DNA of 64,000 nt from assembly GCA_026929865.2 (NCBI GenBank), contig CM049410.1, positions 17,808,501 to 17,872,500 of the forward strand. Direction: 5' to 3'. This document shows positions 61,101-64,000 of the stretch, in pieces. The notes under the pieces were generated by a model. That model had not been told where the DNA came from, made no database searches, and saw only the letters and a list, made by a program, of their open reading frames with translations. A program made the position numbers and the translations under genes. The stretch's first letter is position 1, and every line of letters starts with the position of its first letter. This DNA is from Hyperoplus lanceolatus. Lineage: Eukaryota > Chordata > Actinopteri > Uranoscopiformes > Ammodytidae.

Positions 61101-61824
61101 GATGCTGTAGTTGTGTCGTTGCTTGTGTGTGTAATCGGTGATGCTGTAGTTGTATTGCCAGTATGTGTGATTAGGGAAGTTGTAGTTGTGTCACTGTTTG
61201 TTTGTGAGAGCGTTGTCATTGTAGCTGTGTTGTTATTTGTGTCTGTGACCGGTAAGGTTGTTGTATCGTTGCTTGTGTGTGTGACCGGTGACATCATAGT
61301 TGTATCATTACCAGTGTTTGTGATTGGAGTCATCGTAGTTGTGTAATTGCTTGTGTGTGTAATCGGGGTGGTTGTAGGTGTATCATTGCCAATGTCTGTG
61401 ATCGGTGACATTGTACTTGAAGTCTCACTGCAGTTGGTGGGTTGGCTAGTCTCTGGGTTTGCAGTGGAAAGAGTTGCACCACTGTTATGAGAATCGGTTG
61501 GGCTGCTGGTAGTGAAGCTTCTGTCAGTAACCGTGCTGTTTACATCTTCTGTAGCCGCCACGGCATCGGTGCTCGGCTGAGAGAAGGTCGTCTCTACAAG
61601 GGCTGTGGCTGGTTCCATAGTTGTAGTTCCTGTTGTGGCATCTAGAGTTGTAGTATCTCCTGAGGTTGTGACTTCTTCTATGGTGGACGGTGGTGAAATC
61701 GTAAACCCGATGGTTGTGGGGCTGCTGTTAGAATTTGAGCTTGAAGTCACAGCTGTGTAAGAAGTTGCATTAAACTGATCCTCATCTGTGGTGACACTAT
61801 GTGTGGGGGGCTCTGATGTCATTC
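52651..61824 (-). CDS. muc13: muc13-like transmembrane mucin, 12 exons seen, 5' exon missing
   Basis: Membrane mucin of epithelial surfaces. Exons in order: 58498-61824, 57275-57415, 56804-56902, 56608-56717, 56457-56515, 56227-56363, 55809-55943, 54987-55029, 54714-54751, 54485-54572, 53866-54061, 52651-52779. Every junction has GT..AG and the phases fit, giving about 1,500 residues. The order Thr/Ser repeats, EGF, SEA, EGF, EGF-like, transmembrane helix, short tail is that of MUC13; VFPG before the SEA domain, CSFGYAGFNCDD before the membrane and ENPY near the C terminus also agree with MUC13 as I know it. The first exon seen starts in phase 1 after an acceptor, so a signal-peptide exon must lie upstream; I did not find one up to 64,000. 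The apparent ATG at 61,834 is in the intron. MUC17/MUC3-type mucins are the alternative, but they usually have a different EGF arrangement. Confidence 0.85.
52825..52975. mobile_element. MITE fragment (GGAGTCAGC family) in the last muc13 intron
   Basis: AAAGTGAATATCTCCTCACA and CTACCTGTACGTACTGTGTA match the interior of the 48.8-kb copy. It lies between the two tail exons of muc13. Boundaries are approximate. Confidence 0.5.
54485..54572 (-). other. muc13: muc13 transmembrane exon
   Basis: An 88-bp exon encodes ALLAVVVISCVLGGVLLILV followed by MAFLIYYC, a single hydrophobic helix of about 25 residues; the next exon continues with WKKCTKSK, the positive stop-transfer segment. On the minus strand the acceptor is preceded directly by a (TG)n run of about 50 bp instead of an ordinary mixed pyrimidine tract. 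Confidence 0.92.
54578..54627. repeat. (CA)n microsatellite at the muc13 transmembrane exon
   Basis: About 25 CA units; on the gene strand this is a (TG)n run that ends a few bases before the TTTACAG acceptor. Confidence 0.95.
54714..55943 (-). other. muc13: muc13 EGF-like modules 2 and 3
   Basis: Exon 55809-55943 encodes a six-cysteine EGF module (NLCEQDPLPCDVATTTC, AVCSCKTGY, NISCK). Exons 54987-55029 and 54714-54751 encode ACPSGQRAVGNMCEL and CSFGYAGFNCDD, four cysteines that form the half-module just outside the membrane. MUC13 has the same two modules between SEA and membrane. A (CA)n tract lies in the intron at 55070-55112. Confidence 0.87.
55070..55112. repeat. (CA)n microsatellite in a muc13 intron
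   Basis: About 21 CA units, about 40 bp from the acceptor of exon 54987-55029. Confidence 0.95.
56227..56717 (-). other. muc13: muc13 SEA domain (three exons)
   Basis: Exons 56608-56717, 56457-56515 and 56227-56363 encode AQVFPGQLHITSLEFQSQM, then LRETLKNEPGYVRSDVVQLE, then PGSVQATVNNIFQNTL and DELITIAINNSASDG. This fits a SEA fold: a first strand (QLHITS), helices around FQETAARISAAL, and the pair of strands DVVQLEPGSVQATVN. Many SEA domains cut themselves between G and S of GSVVV; here the turn reads GSVQA, so the Gly-Ser is present but the hydrophobic third position is Gln. Confidence 0.85.
56804..56902 (-). other. muc13: muc13 EGF-like module 1
   Basis: A 99-bp exon encodes CPAKPCPPQSVCLNNTCQC followed by FSGSFLVDGVCAPG. 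The six cysteines have the spacing of an EGF module, and this is the module before the SEA domain in MUC13. Both exon ends are phase 1, as is usual for exchangeable extracellular modules. Confidence 0.88.
57275..57415 (-). other. muc13: muc13 short Thr-rich stalk exon
   Basis: A 141-bp exon between the large repeat exon and the first EGF exon. It encodes VTGLTTEPNTLTTTTKP followed by more Thr, Ala and Ser and ends with PVPVL. It continues the O-glycosylated stalk without the 13-residue periodicity. The donor is GTTTGT, weaker than the other donors of this gene; the join CTA G / TG TGT gives LVCP. Confidence 0.85.
58043..58413. mobile_element. MITE (GTGCACTATGT family) in a muc13 intron
   Basis: It begins GCTAAGGTGCACTATGTGAC and ends near CTGCATAGTGCAGCTTTAA, ends that are partly inverse. 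It shares GTGAACATTTTCTAAGATAT with the copy at 24.9 kb. It ends about 85 bp from the start of the big mucin exon on the plus-strand side. Confidence 0.55.
58498..61824 (-). other. muc13: mucin repeat (PTS) exon of muc13
   Basis: One 3,327-bp exon without a stop encodes about 1,108 residues, mostly Thr, Ser, Pro, Asn and Asp. After a non-repeated start of about 130 residues come units of 12-13 residues of the type SPITHTGNDTTTM, with variants PVTQPGNDTTT, SPITEASNDTTTM and PVTDTSNVTTTM. Nearly every unit has N-D/N/V/I-T, a sequon for N-glycosylation, besides the many O-glycosylation sites expected of a mucin. The end is less regular (TTQNGTAS, TPPETPAS). A block of 696 bp is present twice in tandem (see repeat entry). 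The exon ends in phase 1 at TSG. Confidence 0.9.
58885..60285 (-). repeat. tandem duplication of 696 bp inside the mucin exon
   Basis: The stretch from about 58,890 to 59,585 is repeated from about 59,588 to 60,283 at a constant offset of 696 bp, a multiple of three (232 codons). I saw only two differences in the parts compared: an A/C difference near 59,178 and 59,874 and a T/A difference near 59,216 and 59,912. This is a young in-frame duplication of many 13-residue units at once. It is also a likely place for assembly collapse or length polymorphism. Confidence 0.85.
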
Positions 61825-62683
61825 CTGCATTCAAAACAAAAAAAACAAAAAAAAATCAGCTCATTACCTTCTTTCTTTTTGGCACATCTCACTGAAATGT
61901 TAGTCCACGTCTGTGATGTAACCCACCAGAAAAAGACAAATTAAAGGAAGCTACAGTATGTGTGAGATTTGAAAATGTACAGCTTTGTGGTATTAGTAGG
62001 CTATTTGAAAATACATTAATTGATTTTTTGGCAACTTGTGGGCAGATGTTAAAACAATACAAAGACGTGAAATCGCCTTATTATAATACAATTAGCATTC
62101 ATTTGAGCTGATCGATCACCTTTCACATACAGTCATTTAATCAGTTTTTAATATATAAATATGATTAGAGCATATTAGAGCTTTAAGCTGAGTAACATCC
62201 ACATCACAGCTTCTCATCTTAACTATGCATGCCAAAGATAAAATAATGCATTAATTAGCAAATATTTCCATCTCGATGTACTTGTGATCACATGTTCCTA
62301 TTCAAAGCTAATGTGAGCTATGCATATTAATATTGATTCAGTGTTCAAAATCTAATTAGGAAAAGGAATGGGAAGCTTGTACATTAACATTAATGTATCT
62401 ACGAACAGACGCTAACAGAAAACCTAAGATCCTGCACGATATACGATATACATATATATATTTTTTAATAAGAGCTACAGAAGGCAGTCGTGACATTCCA
62501 AATAATCCAAAGAAGTTCAAACAGTAGTCAATGAGGGCAACAAGGTTGTGTTTTGATCATTTAACATTTAGTTTGTAAAACAGTGGACAAAAGCCAACAG
62601 ACTCAACAGATAAGAACTACCGTAGGTGACGGCTGTTTACAACACCGAGAGATGTGTCCGCCAACTTAATATGACCACCTTAA
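61825..62683. other. upstream flank or first intron of muc13
   Basis: AT-rich sequence. I searched the minus strand for a short exon with ATG, a hydrophobic stretch and a phase-1 donor and did not see a convincing one. Confidence 0.5.
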
Positions 62684-63292
62684 AGAGGACCTATTATACT
62701 ACTTTTCTGGTCTTAATTTCTTGTTTTACACTGCTATAGAGCAACCTGACACGAATCACATCACAAAAAACTATGTAGATTTTCGGGAAGCTCTTTCTCT
62801 TATTTTGGCGATCCAGCACGTCCTGTCAACACTTGAGTGTGTGTGCTTCGGCAATCTCCGCTCCCTCCGCCTGTGATCGGCCATCTCCGCTCCCCCCCCC
62901 CTCCTGCAAACCCCACTCCGTTGTGATTGGTTACCTACCTTCCGGAACACTTTCAGTGGCGGGAAGCGCGAGCATGGACCTATAAGGGCGCGAGGCAGAC
63001 GCGAACAGGGAAGTGACAGCATTACCATACATGGAAACATCCGCGTGGTGACTTCACAAAGTTACATGCGACGTCACAAAGTTACGGAAGGGTAGACCGC
63101 TTTGAACACGTGACTTCTCGACTGGCTAGAATAGTGTTTAGTGCTCTGCACAGACACCCCAGACGGTCAGCAGGTAATACGTCGAAATGCATGTAAGTCA
63201 TTATTTGATAATTTAGTATGGTTAAGCATGACTATGAATCATCATAACAACGTTTATAGGTCATAAAAGTCAAAAAGCATCATAGGTCCGCT
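62684..63292. mobile_element. TTAA-flanked element, copy 2 (609 bp)
   Basis: Ends AGAGGACCTATTATACTAC and CATAGGTCCGCT; the left flank is TTAA and the right flank TTGA, one base off. It is otherwise the same family as copy 1 at 7,410-8,285. It lies about 0.9 kb upstream of the first mucin exon seen, so it is in an intron or the promoter region of that gene. Confidence 0.8.
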
Positions 63293-64000
63293 TTGAGGGA
63301 AAGCTGCCTCCTATCTGTGCAGTGTGCTGTCGTAACGCCTGTTCTCACTTAACCTGCTCCCACTCTTCACTTCTTGTTTATGGGGGACGAGAGAGCCAGC
63401 GGGCAGCTAGACGAGAGAAGTACAAGCAGTAGGAGTTCATTGCTAATGGTTTAGCCTGTTTACCTCAGCTCCTCATCTATATGCATTCAATGATTACATT
63501 CAGAACCATTTTTCAGTAGCCGCAAATTGAATATGCTACTAGGAGCCAGGCGGTAAATGCCTTAGACAAACAGTAAGTCACCTTAAAAGCACAGGGAAGT
63601 GTGAGTGACTAATATCAGATCCTGGGAATGATTTGATTACTTTCTGTATACAAGGTCCTGCATGACCTAATGTTTTTATTGCATAGTAACCAAGACTTAT
63701 TTAGAGATGAAACACAAGACGCTCCACACACCCTGCGACATCAGACTTTTATGGATATGATGTAATGAATGTACACACACAGACCCATTTCCGCCTTCAA
63801 AACCTACAGTATCTATTACGGGAGTGGATTAAGACACTGGGCAATCAACGACGATAGATGAGGAAGTGATACAAATGTGGGAAAGATACAGCATGAGAGA
63901 GCCATGTATTCCATTTGTATTTTGATTGGGAGTATAGATGAAAGGCCGAGGCTGGCCACTGCAGGTTCATGCCAGCAACGACAAGTGTTGATGATTGAAG
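63293..64000. other. window end, nothing recognised
   Basis: AT-rich; no exon or element ends were recognised. The signal-peptide exon of muc13 may lie beyond the window. Confidence 0.45.

Noticed and set aside
61825-61834. ATG at 61,834 as the start of the mucin
   Set aside because: An acceptor (TGCAG) lies between it and the coding part, there is no signal peptide, and the exon begins in phase 1. The true start must be in an upstream exon.

Overview
The window looks like nuclear DNA of a teleost fish, probably a spiny-rayed one. Coding exons are short and split by introns, long (CA)n microsatellites are frequent, and many repeats have the structure or sequence of common teleost transposons (hAT-type elements with 8-bp target duplications, TTAA-flanked short elements, tRNA-derived SINEs, LINEs). 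The species cannot be named from the sequence alone. Two host genes are supported, both on the minus strand; nearly everything else is introns, transposons or unassigned intergenic DNA.

Gene 1 (13,110-27,184, minus) is mpp3, a MAGUK scaffold. Seventeen coding exons with consistent splice sites and phases join into a 576-codon frame: L27 region, PDZ, SH3, a linker and a guanylate-kinase-like domain ending WVPVSWVRT. The start is supported by an in-frame stop just upstream and by the conserved MPVL start. Gene 2 (52,651-61,824, minus) is a membrane mucin with the MUC13 order: a 1,108-residue Thr/Ser repeat exon, a short Thr-rich exon, EGF, SEA, two EGF-like modules, a transmembrane helix and a cytoplasmic tail. 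About 1,500 residues are encoded; the signal-peptide exon was not found and may lie beyond 64,000. No functional link between the two genes is visible; they are neighbours on the same strand, separated by about 25 kb.

Layout: 1-13,100 is intergenic and holds three hAT-type elements or remnants, a TTAA-flanked element and a tRNA-like repeat split by a hAT element. 13,110-27,184 is mpp3, with short elements, microsatellites and a SINE in its introns. 27,185-41,186 is repeat-rich: a hAT element, a TA-flanked element with 28-bp inverted ends, a 1.6-kb teleost repeat, LINE tails, an LTR fragment and a large hairpin. 41,187-47,532 is a nested set: a hAT-type element carrying a CA microsatellite, split by a second hAT-type element that itself carries a nearly complete LINE with a 1,012-codon endonuclease/reverse transcriptase frame. 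47,533-52,650 is intergenic, 52,651-61,824 is the mucin gene, and 61,825-64,000 is its upstream flank with a second copy of the TTAA element.

The most interesting points are the mucin repeats, which carry an N-glycosylation sequon in almost every unit and include a nearly identical 696-bp duplication; the NPGP (2A-like) motif near the N terminus of the LINE protein; the three-layer transposon nest; and the repeated terminal motif and perfect hairpin inside the 30.2-31.3 kb element.
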